Positions 42,094-54,210 of a DNA stretch of 64,000 bases are shown here, one piece after another; position 1 is the first letter of the stretch, and every line of letters begins with the position of its first letter. The notes under the pieces were generated by a model. That model saw only the letters and a list, made by a program, of their open reading frames with translations, was not told where the DNA came from and made no database searches. A program made the translations under genes and the position numbers. This stretch comes from Coturnix japonica (taxonomy: Eukaryota > Chordata > Aves > Galliformes > Phasianidae). The stretch is from contig NC_029527.1 in the NCBI RefSeq assembly GCF_001577835.2, positions 1,450,809 to 1,514,808 on the forward strand, read 5' to 3'.

Positions 42094-45000
42094 TCAGCGC
42101 ACAGCCGCATCCTCATCCTCTTCATCTTCCTCATCCTCTTCATCCTCGCTGTCGGGCAGCTGTCCCGGGGGGGCAGGAGGAAAAGGAGGGCCTCTCTCCA
42201 GGTTGACGTAGGTGACAGCCAGGTTGACATAGCGTTCGCCCTCCAGTGAGGCCAGCACACGCTCCAGCTCACACACCAGCCCCGAGAAGGACGGCCGCTC
42301 CTCGGGTGTGGGTGCCCAACAGCTCAGCATCACCCCATACCTGCCCCAACACTGTGTCAGCACCAGCATTGCCCAGGGTGATCCCACCTCCCCACTGCCC
42401 CCAGCCCCACTCACAGCGTGTCAGGGCAGGGCTGGGGCTGTGGCAGGCGCCGGCCCCTCAGCAGGTAGCGGGCCATGTCGTAGGGGTCCACCTCGGGGTA
42501 CGGCGATGCACCCCGTGTCAGCAGCTCCCACATGAGCACCCCAAAGGACCACTGTGGACAGAGAGCCACGCTGGGGCAGGGGGACAAAGAAGGGGATGAG
42601 GGATGGGGGTGAGGACAGGGGGAGCACCTACCACATCTGACTTGGTAGTGAACTTTTGGGTCTGTAGGCTCTCCAGTGCCATCCACTTGACAGGCAGCTT
42701 GGCGTGCCGGTGCTGCCGGATGCTGTAGTACTCCTTGCCAAACACATCCCGTGCCAGCCCAAAATCAGCCACCTTCACTGTCAGCGTCTCGTCCAGCCTG
42801 CGGGCATGGGGTCAGGGCCAGCACCCCACTGGGGCACTGAGGATGGGGGACACTGAAACCAGCTGCACTCACATGCAGTTCCTGGCCGCCAAGTCCCGGT
42901 GCACGAATTTCTTCTGGGCCAAGTACTCCATACCCAAGGCCACCTGGAGCCCAAAGCCGATGAGCTCCTTCACCGTGGGGCTCTGCAGGGTATAACAGGT
43001 GAGCAGGGTGCTCTTGGTCCCCAACACTCACCATGTCACCCCAAAGCACCCCATACCCGCTCCTGGGCACGGATGAAGTGGCGCAGGTCCCCATGGCGCA
43101 TGTAGGGCAGGACGACGAGGGGCAGCCCATGGCGGGGCAGGCAGACCCCCAGCAAAGAGAGCACCTGCGGGTGGTGGAAGCTCTTCATCAGGATGCCCTC
43201 GCGCAGGAACTCCTCCACCTCCTCCAGGTCTGTGATACCTGTGGGGACCTGAGACATGGGGCTGTGTGCTGTGGGGCTGTGTGCAGTGGGGCCGCGGCAC
43301 AGGTGCTTACTTACGGTGCAGGGACTTGACAGCACAGTGCAGGTCACCCAGCAGTGGGTCCATGTAGGTGCCATGGTACACGCTGCCAAAGTGCCCTGTG
43401 GGGACAAGTGGCGGTGAGTTGTGGAGCTGGAGGGTGAAGCTATGGCTGAGTGCCCGGGGTGCATCATCACATCACCTCTGCCGATGACGCGGCTGCGGTG
43501 GGTGATGAGCCGCTCCTCAGGGATGAGGATGTCCTTCACCTCCTCCAGCAGCTCTGGCCGCAGGTCCTCCAGGCAGCAGGACGTGGTTCTGAGCAGTGGC
43601 ACCGGGGAGCCACCGCCTACAGCATCAGCTCCAGCACTGACACCAGCAAAGCGTGCATGGGGCCTGGCCAGGCCAGGGCTGTCTGCAACAGGCAGCACTG
43701 CCAGGATGGGGAGAGAGACAATTTCAGGCACTGGGGCAACATGGCCTTGGTACCCCAATGCACCCCAGCCCTGCTTACCCTGCACTTCTCTATAGTCAAC
43801 GTTGGGGCGCTGGATGGTGATGGGGTGCTCAGTCCGGACAGGGTGCACCAGCAGCTCCAGGTTCTCCGTACCTGCAGGTGGGAGAACATGGGTAGGGGTG
43901 ACTCCGGGACAAATGGGCATGAGTTTGGCACACTGGATGTGGGGTGGGACTGCAGGCACAGGGTTAAACCATAGGCAGAGGGTAGCACCGCAGGCACAGT
44001 ATAGCACCAGAGACATGGGATGGCTGTGGGGCACCCGGTAAGCGTTGGCACTCACCCCTCTTCTTCCTCCAGCGCCAGCGGAGCAGCACAGCAGCCAGGA
44101 CGCAGCAGACCAGGAAGGTGACACCGGTGCCCAGGGCCAGGCTGGCAGCCATGTCCAGCGAGGAGGCGGGCAGCACAGAACCCGGTGCCCAGCAGGCACC
44201 ATTCGCACAGACCTGGGGGAATGGGGGCTCAGCGGGGCCGGGGGCATTGACGGACAGTGTTACCCTGGGGGGTACCTACCTGCACAGGGGCCCCAGCTGG
44301 GGACAGGTCCACATCGCGAGGCACGCGGCACGTCACCTCGTTCTTCAGCACGTTGGGGTGGCAGTCCCGGCCCCCCACTGTCATGGTGATGTTCATGCAG
44401 CCAGCCACAGAGTCCAGCCCCAATTGCTGCCGGGACAGAGAGCCCTGAGTCTGGCCAGCCCCACTGTGACCCCCCATCACAACTCACTCCCTTACGTACA
44501 TTCACCTTAACCTCATCATCTCCAGGTTTCAGTTGGTACCGCTCGCCCGGCTGCCCGAAGGTGAACACGCGGGGCTGGGGGAAGTAGCGCAGATGGAACA
44601 GCCAGCGGCCAGCAGCCCCATCCAGCAGCACGCTCAGGTTCCCAGGCACTGGCTTGGTCTCAACGGGGAAGGCTGGGCTGTGGCACAGCAGCCAGTTGGG
44701 TGACTGCGAGCCCTCGCACTCCTGTGGGTGGGCATGGGGCTGCTGGCACTGCACTGAGGACAGCCCCATGGTGACAGCTCCCTGCCCTGCTGCTCACCGT
44801 GGCTTCAGTCTTCCCACCGCCTCTGCCTTCAAATTGGATCTTGGCGCGATACACTGAGTCCAGGTGGGTGCCGATGAGGGTGAGCATCGAGCCCCTGCAG
44901 CAGGCTGTGGTCAGGGCACCAGGCACGTGCAGTCCCCAGGGTGCTTGTGGTGCCCAGCACCTCAGTGCGGGGAGGTCGGGGTGTCCCCATATACTCACCC

Positions 45001-48000
45001 ATAGCTGCAGTTGGGGATAATGGCCAAAACAGAGGGGTCGGGGCGATACTCAAAGGGCAGTGGGGCCAGGAACTCCTCACCATCGACCCACAGGGCCACA
45101 GAGGCTGCGCCCAGGCTGGTGGCAGCAGGAACTGTGCACTGGATCTCCCCATTGCCCTGGCTGGGGTCATAGCACAGGAGCTGGAAGGGACAGTGGGCCC
45201 ACAGGGGCATCCCAATGCCCACAGCTGTTCCAGCAGACCCTGCTGTGCTGCGATGATGGTTGGACTGTACCTGGGTTGCCCATCCAGGGGACACTCGGAG
45301 CCATTGATTGTCACCCGCCAACTGCTCCCTGCTGAGAGGTGGCTGCCATGGAGGGACATAAGGGTGCCACCACCCTGAGGACCAAAGCTGGGGTGCAGGG
45401 TGCTGATGCGGGGTTCCTGGGCAGAGATAAGGATGGCAGGGCAGGCAGTGAGCCAACACCATGCCCAAACCAAGGCACGGGGGGCTGGTGTCACTGCCAG
45501 CACAGGGACATTACCACAAAGACAAAGCCACTCAAGCTGGCAGATCCCTGGACACGGAAGCTCGAGGTCCCAGCAGACTCTGTGACATTGAGCACCACAT
45601 CAGCCGGCCCTGCCGCCACCGCTGGCTCCCCCGGCTCCAGCACACACACCAACACATCCACAAAGTCCTTGCGACGGAACGTGGGCAGCGGCCTGCAGGG
45701 TAATGGGGCTCAGCGGTGGGACAGGAAGGACGTCCCCGCTGTGCCCCCCAGCACTGCACCTGTAGCTCTCACTCTCATCCAGCAGCACAGTGCAGCTTCG
45801 CCCTCCCACCGACACCCTGTAAGGGCCGGGGGGGCTGCGGTGTGCGGCAGGGTCCGATGGGGAGTGGAAGGTCATGCCACAGAGCGTCACTCGTGTTTGG
45901 CCCCGCAGTGGTGCACTCTTGGGGTGGAACTGTGGGACAAGCGGTGATGGCCATGGGGAGCCCCACAAGTGGGCTTGATGCCCAGCCCAGGGTAGGGGTC
46001 CCACCACCATCACCCCATGTGCCACCTCCCTCTCTTCTCCCCCGCATCCCTCCCCCCCAGCTCAGACCTACATTAGTGAGGATGGGTGGGCAGCTGTCCT
46101 GCACCCAGCGTCCAGCACACTCGTGCTGTCGTGTGCAGCCATCCCCGCACCAACCACAGCCCATGAAGCGCTCGGCACGCAGGCAGCGGTCACAGGTCAA
46201 GAAGTGTCGGCAGCCGGGGCCGGTGACGTTCACACGCCACACCTGGGGATGCAGAGCAGGGCTGAGCGGGGTGCTCTGCAGCCCCACACCCTGCCCCACT
46301 GCCCGGCTTACCTTAGTGCCAGAAGCAAAGAGCAACGAGTGTCCCTGCAGCCCTGTGGCGTGCTGCACCAGTCCTGGTTCACCCAAAGAGAAGTTGGCCA
46401 AGGCGACCACGTAGGAGCTGGAGCGCTGCAGCACCATCTGCAGTGGGGCAGGCATCAGGTGAGCACACTGGGCACCTGACTGGCACCGTGCACACTGCAT
46501 GGCCTCAGCTGGCACCCACCTGCAGGACACGTCCCTGTGCTGTGCCCAGATGGGCCACCGTGACATTCTGGAGGACGGTGACGAAGATGGAGGTGAGGAG
46601 GATGCCGGACAGGCGCCCATTGAACAGGTCCACCTTGTGAGAGGCAGCTGGCACCAGGGTGGGCTGGTCCCAGCAGCTGGTGTTGGCCACTGGTGCTGAG
46701 AGGTTCACCTGCAGCCAAACATAATGAGGGCACCTCAGAAACACCCCACAACTCTCCAGCTCCCTGCACCCTTAAGGGTGGGTGTGAGCCCTGGAGCAAT
46801 TGTGGCTCTGAGATGTGAGATATTTTGGAGCCAGACAGACCAGGGATGCATATACTGATCTCCCCTCTGGGCTGTAACAAAGAACCAGGGATTTTTGGGG
46901 GCATGACGCATCCATGCCCCCCCCACCAGGACATCCCCAAGCAGCGTCAGATCCTGCCCTGCCCTCCCTCCCCATCTGCATGTGGTTATGAGCTCTGGCA
47001 CTGCAGGGTTGCTGTCCCAGTGCCAGCCCCAGAAACACACTAAGGCTTGAGGCAGAGAGGGATATGAAGCATTGGTGTGCCCTTAAGATCTTTCCCAGAT
47101 CCCATCAAGATGCTCAGGACCAGGGTCCCCTTCCTGGCAGCATGATGCAGAGCGATGGTGAGCTGCTTGCTGCATGCTGCCAGGAAAGGGAGGAGATCTG
47201 ACTGCGCCTCGCCCTGGCTGAGAACAGGCAGGCTCATGCCATGTGCAGCTGCCCTGCCCTATCCCCGCTGTGCTGCAGTGCTGGGGCCCATCCCTGGGAC
47301 GTGCTTCCCTGCCCTGCAGCACTGCGGGACCGGTGATTCCGCACACTTCCGCCTGCAGTTGTTTGGGCACACGGGGCGATGGTGGAGCAGCTGTGCAGCA
47401 GAGCATGAGCCCAGCCCCGCTGCAAAGAAACAGCCGAGGAGGGAAGCCACCTACAGTGCCATGCTGGGGACAGCCACGGGGGCTGGGACAGCAAGGATAG
47501 AGTGTAGGGCACTTTGGGCCCCACTGCACACCTGGATCCCATGCAGGGAGCACAGCCAGAGCCTGCCACACCAGCATAGCCCTAAAACACAGCGACACCG
47601 GGCCCAGCGCCAGCAGCTCGTGATAAGGCAGCTGGGGGGTGGGAGCGGTGACTCACCACACCTGGGTGCCACCCGGTCCCAGTGCAACCCGGCCCCAGCC
47701 CCCACGGCCCCGACTGACTCACGCTGTGCGGGCAATACTGCTGCGGCTGGAAGAAGCTGAGGCCCCGCATCAGTGTCTGCGTGCCGGTGCCGCAGCACTT
47801 GTCCATGCCCTCCCGGATGGCCTGGTTGAGCAGGCGCAAGGGGAAGGCGCACACGGCCGAGTTGTGCTGCGGCTCACTGCTCTCCGGGTGGCTCTCAGCA
47901 AAGGCACCAAACAGAACCGTCTCGGAGCCATCGATGCCGAGGTCACGGGCCAGGCGAGCACCAGGCTGGGCAGCATGGGCAGCCTGCAGCACGTTGTAGG

Positions 48001-48940
48001 ACACATCACGCTCCGTCTCCTCCTCGGCCCCACGCCGCCGCCGCCGCTTGGACTCGTAGCGGCAGTCCAGGACGATCTCACGGTAGTGCCGCATGTTGGG
48101 CTCGTGGGCGCTGAGCTGCACCAGGCGTGTGTGGAACGTGGGGGAGCCGGGGAACTCGGGCTGCACCGTCACCAAGTAGACGTGGTCCCCATCGGTGAAG
48201 GAGTGCATGTAGTGGATGGGGTAGATGTCCTGGTAGCGTGGCAGCACCGTCAGTGAATGGACGGGGTCAGCGAAGCCATCCTCTGTGCCCTTCAGCCTGC
48301 GCACCGACACTGAGTGGGGGCTGTAGCGCGCTGCTATGCTGCTGTTGATGGTGGAGCCCAGGTAGAAGGAGGCGGTGTAGTGGTCGGCCACCACGGTGCC
48401 GGTGCTCCCCAGGGGGCTGGCCACGCAGTCAGGGCAGGACATGGGGTTGTTGGCCGCAGCCGAGTACAGGCAGCGGGTGGATGCGATGGTGACCTCGCTG
48501 CCCCACACCTCCAGCCGGTGCAGGTAGCAGAGCCCGTGCCGTGCCGCACTGCAGCTGTACAGCCACGGCTCCACCGGGTCCAGCAGCAGCAGCACGTTGT
48601 CCACATCCTCGGGCCCTGGGGCATCCACATCGACAGGGCACAGGCGGCAGATCTCACAGCGGGCACTGCCTGTGGGGCCGGTGATGAGGACGGAGCGGAG
48701 GCGCAGCTCGGGATCCACCACCAGGATGCGGTTACGGACGGCCACGAAGATGGTGGCCGGGTTGGGGAAGACGGCGATGTTCTGCACGGGGCTGCCAGCA
48801 TCGAGGCTGGGCAGCGTATACGGCACTGAGAAGTTGCGGGTGGAGCTGTAAGAGATGCGGGGGCACTGCCAGGTGCCGGCCTGCAGCAGGGATGGGGCGA
48901 GGAGCAGCAGGAGGCACCACACAGGGCACTGTGACCCCAT
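42094..48940 (-). CDS. MST1R: Macrophage-stimulating protein receptor, RON/SEA tyrosine kinase
   Basis: This is the receptor for MST1 (macrophage-stimulating protein), called c-sea in birds, the cellular source of v-sea. Twenty coding exons: 48940-47723, 46708-46520, 46437-46312, 46242-46072, 45929-45760, 45692-45515, 45416-45271, 45160-44999, 44894-44798, 44721-44500, 44426-44280, 44212-44056, 43871-43779, 43682-43476, 43395-43315, 43238-43057, 42982-42873, 42797-42632, 42551-42415 and 42340-42094. Phases agree throughout, giving 1401 residues (human 1400). Order: signal peptide [21 protein letters not shown]; Sema domain in exon 1 with furin site KRRRRR; PSI module ([13 protein letters not shown]); IPT domains; one membrane helix ([15 protein letters not shown]); kinase with [29 protein letters not shown] and activation-loop YY; tandem docking tyrosines YVNL and YVNL; an acidic C-terminus. 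All catalytic residues are present. Confidence 0.97.
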
Positions 48941-48948
48941 GCTGCCGC
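47723..48948 (-). CDS. MST1R: MST1R first coding exon: signal peptide and Sema domain
   Basis: This single exon encodes residues 1-406: signal peptide, nearly the whole Sema propeller ([46 protein letters not shown]) and the alpha/beta cleavage site [12 protein letters not shown]. The acceptor GTGCAG lies 8 nt upstream of the ATG, so a non-coding exon precedes it; the donor is CACAGC|GTGAGT. Such a large Sema exon is typical of MET-family genes. Confidence 0.95.
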
Positions 48949-49299
48949 CTGCACGGGGCTACTGATGGCACTCAGCACCAGGAGGGGCCAGGACGCAGGG
49001 AGGACAGGTCACCATCACATCTGCAGAAGTAACAGGGACAGGGCTTTACCCACAGCACCGGGGCGAGGATGGGGAGAGAGATGTGCCATGCGCTCCCCAT
49101 GGCCGTGTGCCAGGTGCTAACACGGGGATGGATGGCACTTCTCTCAACCCAAGTCCTACAGGCCTATGGAAGGTGACAAATCCCATCGGGTACGGCCCCT
49201 CCGAGCTCCTCTTGGGGACGGGGACCCGACTGTGGGCCCCTCCGGCTCAGCAGGGCAGGGTTGGGGACCGCGGCCAGCCCTGCGGGGACACCTCGGGGA

Positions 49300-50110
49300 C
49301 CGGGAGGAGCCCATTCACCCTCCGGCACGCGGATCGCCGAGCAGCCCCACGGCCGCTCCCCACCCCGCCCCGCCGGGCCCTGTCCCGTTCCGGCTGTCCC
49401 CGCCCGCCCCTCCCAGCGGCTGTCCCGTGCCAAACCGCGCCCTGTCCGGTACCGAGCCGTGCCCAGCCGGGCGCTCACCTGGTCCCTGCGCGGCGGGCAG
49501 TGCCGAGCCCTATCGTACCGAGCCCTATTGTACCGAGCTGTACCGAGCCGTGCCGTACCGAGCCGTACCGAGCCGTACCGAGTCGTACCGAGCTGTACCG
49601 AGCCGTGCCGGGGCAGGGCGGGGCTGTGCCGGGGCAGGGCGGGGAGGGGCGGCTCCTACCCCCGCACCGTGCGGGGCTCCGGGTGCCGGGGGCGGCGCAG
49701 CGGGGTTTGGTGACGGCGGGCGGTGTGAAGCTGCCCGGGCCCCGGTTACGGCTGGTTTCCAGGCGGGCGGGTCGGATCGGTTTCCCCGTTCCACAAGTGT
49801 AACTTATTTCCCCGGGACACGTCGTTTACCTCGTGGCTGTTTCCCTCCGCCCCCCTTCCCTCCCCAAACCCCGCTCAAGGGCTGCGTGCAGGCGGTGCAG
49901 GGTTCGCCGCTGCTCCCGTGGCAGGAAGGGGATGTTTTTCACCCTGTGAACCGCACTGTTTTGCCCTCAAATCTGTGCGCCCGGGGCAGCCCGAGCTCGG
50001 AGCGCTCCTCCTGCACTCACCTGGGCAGGGCTCTGCCCCCCGCCCGCATCCGCCGGGACTTTGCTCCCCGGGTCGGTTCGCAGCCGCCGCCATCGGGTTC
50101 ATGCAGCCCG
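49300..50110 (-). promoter_or_regulatory. MST1R: MST1R CpG island and probable non-coding exon 1
   Basis: A CpG-rich block upstream of MST1R. On the minus strand CAGGGACCAG|GTGAGCGC gives a donor at 49478-49471, pairing with the acceptor at 48954-48949; this predicts a non-coding exon ending at 49479 and an intron of about 520 bp. No TATA box is seen near it. The transcription start is unmapped. Confidence 0.55.
49498..49610. repeat. 10-bp GTACCGAGCC repeat at the MST1R 5' end
   Basis: About ten drifting copies of GTACCGAGCC (some as GTACCGAGCT or GTGCCGTACC), followed by GGGGCAGGGCGGGG copies to about 49650. It lies in or just upstream of the presumed first exon of MST1R. Confidence 0.85.
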
Positions 50111-51152
50111 AGTTGCGTAAAGCCGGCAGTGCCGCTGGCTGCGAGCCTTACCCAACCGCTCCTTCCTCCGTCCCCGAGGTTCCCTCCCGGTTTCGACATG
50201 AGCTGGCCCCAGCCGCCTCCTCCCGGGGCCTTTTGGCGCTCCAGCTCCGCCCGATGTCATCCAAACAGACAACGCGGACCCCTAGATGGCCCCCGCCAAC
50301 CCAATATTAAAGTGCCGAGCCTCGATTCGGGTCCAGATAATGTTTATGAGCAAAGACAAGCGACTACAATCTGGCAGGAGCATAAATAAGGGAGCCGAGC
50401 CCCCGCGTTAGCCCTGCCGGGTTCCTGCCGGCCCCTCGGTGTCACCGCGGGGGGGTGATCCTCGCACAGCAAGCCCGGCTCTAGGGGCTGCTTTTTGGAG
50501 GATAAGGGACCCCGTGATGCAGTGAAGACACATCAGTGCCCCATGCCAGCTGGGGCTCTGGGGGGGGCACATCACAGCTGCTGCTTTAGAGCCAGCACCA
50601 CGAGCACACAGAGGGGCATCCAAGCACCCCGAGTCTCACTGGGGCTGCTCTGTGTCCCCACAGGCAGGAGCCTGCTGCCCTGCTTTACAGCATCCCCAGG
50701 GACATCATTCTCGTGGCCTCAGTGGAAAGGGACTGGGCACACATTGGTGCCGTGGGGACAAACCTGCCGGCTCCCAGCTCTGGGACCATCAGGGGCTGCC
50801 CAGCACTTGGGGGGGCCCAGCTCCCCCAAAGTGGGGAGAGGAGCAGTGCTGGCAGTGCCCCAGCTGGGCATTGTCACCTGCCCTCCATGGGCACAGCAGC
50901 AGAAAGGACGGAGCGGGAGGCTGCAGAGGAAGGGCAGCTCCCCAGATGAGGGAGGCACTGCCTGCAGGTGAGAGAAAGCCCTGCTCACCACATTACCTGG
51001 GCAGCTTTGCACCTTGTCTCTCCCGCCCAGCTTGGGCAGTTTCCCCATGCCCTCAGGGTTCCCTGTTCCTTTTCCCCTGGTTCACAGTCCAGGCTTTCCA
51101 GAGAGATGAGCTCCCCAGCACAGAAGGGGTCCTTCAGATGGCACCACGCCTG
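49655..51152. other. Region between the MST1R 5' end and the MON1A stop; includes MON1A 3' UTR
   Basis: The MON1A 3' UTR must lie just left of 51153, but no canonical AATAAA on the minus strand is seen between 50400 and 51150; a CATAAA variant occurs near 50341. No protein gene is supported. Confidence 0.45.
50270..50400. promoter_or_regulatory. Candidate conserved non-coding element upstream of MST1R
   Basis: Unique DNA with CCAATATTAAAG, GATAATGTTTATGAGCAAAG (forkhead/GATA-like cores) and CATAAATAAGGG, between GC-rich surroundings. It could be an enhancer or part of the distal MON1A 3' region; neither is proven. Confidence 0.35.
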
Positions 51153-54100
51153 TCAGTACGTCTGGGGTGTGAGGATGAAGAGCCGGTCTTCCTCCTTGCG
51201 GATCCACTTCATGAGCTTGTTGACAGCACTGATGGCACCCGCCTTGGTCCCCAGAGGACTGTAACATATGTAGAGCTCAAAGGCGCTGGTGACCTGGGCA
51301 AAGAAATAGGGTAAATAATGGCCAAGAATCCACACATCCCCACGTGAAGCTGGCACTGCGTGTGTCCACAATGGGCTACCGGGACTGGGAAACAGGAGCT
51401 TCTGAGCTGGGGGACACTAAAAACTGTGTCCAGCAGGTCAAGGGAGGTGATCCTGCCTCTCTACTGTGCCCTGGTAACACCACATTTAGAATACTGTGTC
51501 CAGTTCTGGGCTCCCCAGTTCAAAAAAGACAGGGATCTCCTAGGAGTCCAGCAGAGGGCCACAAAGATGATGAAGGGCCTGGAGCATCTCCTGTCTGAGG
51601 GAAGACCGAGTAACCTGAGTATGTTCAGCCTGGGGAAAGGAAGACTGAGAAATGTTTATGAATATCTAAAGGGATATTCATATCCCTTCTATATATAAAG
51701 GGAGGTGGGAGTCAAATGGATGTGAGAAGGCTCTTCTCAGTGGTGTGCAGTGATAGGACAAGCAGTAATGACCTAAAACTTGAACATGGGAAGTTCTATA
51801 CAAACACAGAAAAGAACTTCTTTATAGTAAGGGTGACAGCACTGGAACAAGCTGCCCAAAGAGGAGGAGTAGTCTCCTTCTGTGGAGGTATTCAAGACCT
51901 GTCTGGATGCCAACCTACATGACCCATTGTAGGGTACTGCTTGACAGGGGGGTTGAACTCGATCTCCTGACATCCCTTCCAACCCCCCATGAGCAGCAGG
52001 GTAGCCTACATGGCAGCCCTGTCACTCTGGCACAGGAACACCCAAAAGGACCATGCATGGGCTGGGGGCCATCCTGGTGACCATAGAGCTGGAGCTGCAT
52101 TGTGCCACTCAGGACCAGAGAGGTTGGGGTCATCTCAACTCTAAAGACAGCCCTTACCCAAGCCAGGAGGTTTTCACGTGGGCCCGTGAAGTAGATGTTC
52201 TTCAGGGGGCGTGACGAGTTGTGAGCCCGGCTGTGGAGATACTGATAGAGCCCCAAGAGCCTTTCCTTCTCCTCCTCCCGCACGTAGGGTGCCTCGATCT
52301 CAGGGCTGCAGGAACACAGTACCCCATTAGCCCCCACCTTCCCTGGAGAAGGGGATTTGTGGAGAAGGAGGGGATTCCCTGACAGTTCCCCAGCTGTTAT
52401 TCTGCCATCGTCCTTACCTGGTGAAGAGCCCAGAGCTCTTGGACTTGTAGATGAAGTGCCGCAGGTCAGGGATGCCCACCTGGGCGACGCTGTAGAAGGG
52501 GGTGCGCAGGGCTTCCTGCAGAGCATGGTGCACTCCTCGCCGCCGCAGGCGCTCCTGGAAACGCCGCTTGCAGTCAGAAACAGTGAAGAAATCCTCACGG
52601 TCAGTGGAGACCAACAGCAGGCACAGGTCCATCTCCTGCTCCAGGTAGGAAATGTGAGCATGAAAGAAACCGCTGGAGTTGAACTTAGGGAGGCAAATGG
52701 GAGTCCAGGCTTCACCCTCCCGAAAGGAGGAGGAGGAGCTGATGAGGTTGAAGAGCAGATGGAGGTCGATGGGGTGGAGGAACTGATCCTTCTTCCTCAC
52801 AAGTGAAACCAGCTGGTTCCCTGACAGGAGGATGGAGAAGACCAAGCTCTTGGCCTTGGCCTGCTGGAGGCTGGTGCTCACGGCATCCCGCACGCTGGCA
52901 GCCAAGGGCAGACAGCGCACGGCACCCATGAGGAAGCTGGGGTCGTGGGCCATAAGGTCCAGCAGGTTGTCAGTGATGCGCTCAGAGCCAGCAAGGAGCC
53001 TGCGCAGGTCGTAGTTCTGCTTCTGCTGGAAGATGTGGTTGAGCTGAGTCCAGGTGAGCAGGCTCAGGATTTGGTAATAGATGTAGAGCAGCTCGTGGGC
53101 AATCTCCTGCTCAGACTGCCGGGTCCGCGCCACTGCCACCAGCACCAGTGGGCTCCTCCGCACAAAGACCACCTTGTAGCCGTCTGCTTGGGAGAGAGTC
53201 CCCACGGGTTGGGGACAGAGATGTAAGCCTGAGTGTGTAAGGCTGCAGAGGGAAGCTCCCACCTCCCCCCAGTCACTAGCCTGCCCCTGGGTTCAGCTAA
53301 CACATCCCACAGTGGCAGGGACATGGGCTGAACACTGCTGCATGAACCCCTGGATGACGTGGGCCAGGACACCGCATGCTGTGTCACCACCCTGTCCCAA
53401 CTCCCAACACAGTACCTGCATGGATGGACCGGATGGCGTTTTTCTCAGCCTCTAGGAAGGACACCAGAGCCATCATGACGCCCATGGTGCTGGAGAGGGC
53501 CTCCTCAGACCCATAGCGGGAGTACACGGGCTTGCCAGCCTCACTCAGCACAAAGACGTGCTTCCGATGCATGCGCCAGGTGTCCATGGTCACATCTTCC
53601 TCCTCCTTTCCTGACAGCACCGAGTCGTGGCGGGCGGCCTGTGGGGATGGCTCCAGCTTCTCCTCCTGGCTCTGTCTCATCTCCTCCTCCAGGTCGAGGG
53701 CCATGCCTGTGAGCTGTGTGCTCAGCTCGCTGAAGTCCTTGCTGATCTGCTCCATGCTCGTGGGCTCGGCTGGCTCCCCTCGCCTCTCCTCACGGCTCCG
53801 CACCGCAGCCCCCCCGTCCTCAGGGCTCGTCAGGTCCTCATAGGAGCGGGTGTGCACGAACATGGCTCCCTCCTGGCCCGCACCTGGAAACAAGGATCAG
53901 CGTCCACCCTGCACCAATGCAACAGATGGGTGGTGCAGAAGGGATGGAGGGCATCAGGGAGGGGTCTGCTCTCCTTCCCCTTAGGAGATGGCAGGGTACT
54001 ATTGTCCCATGGCACCCAGACGTGCAGATCCTGCTACAATTGCATTTCCCTCCTCCAGCCCCACTGTGAGCTCTGTCCCTTACCTGGCTCCGTCCCCTGT

Positions 54101-54210
54101 GCCAGCCCCGGTGTGGGGCTCTCTGAGCGCTCCGCATGCTGCCCATCTCCCAGCGCCAGGGACCCGTTGGGCACTTCCCAGCCTTTCTTCTTGTGGACAT
54201 CCGCAGCCAT
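51153..54210 (-). CDS. MON1A: MON1A, subunit of the MON1-CCZ1 Rab7 exchange factor
   Basis: With CCZ1, MON1A forms the guanine exchange factor that activates Rab7 during endosome maturation. Five coding exons: 54210-54084, 53883-53416, 53183-52418, 52305-52158 and 51293-51153. Phases agree, giving 549 residues, close to the human length. The start [10 protein letters not shown] follows the acceptor at 54225. Landmarks: [21 protein letters not shown]; a variable acidic stretch ([17 protein letters not shown]); then the conserved longin-fold core from [19 protein letters not shown], through [40 protein letters not shown] and [20 protein letters not shown], to the C-terminus [13 protein letters not shown]. 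The last intron contains a CR1 insertion. A non-coding exon probably ends at 54712 (donor GTGAGT). Confidence 0.97.
51400..51990 (+). mobile_element. CR1 LINE 3' fragment in the last MON1A intron
   Basis: Typical CR1 3' sequence: CTGCCTCTCTACTGTGCCCT, GTCCAGTTCTGGGCTCCCC, CAGAGGGCCACAAAGATGAT, then GGCTCTTCTCAGTGGTGTGC and CCCTTCCAACCCCC. It is about 590 bp, oriented opposite to MON1A, with no intact reading frame. Confidence 0.92.

Noticed and set aside
44995-45190. [13 protein letters not shown] reading continuous into MST1R exon 8 as part of the exon
   Set aside because: Including LLCYD breaks splice phase, and the human alignment starts inside this stretch; I treat it as intron.
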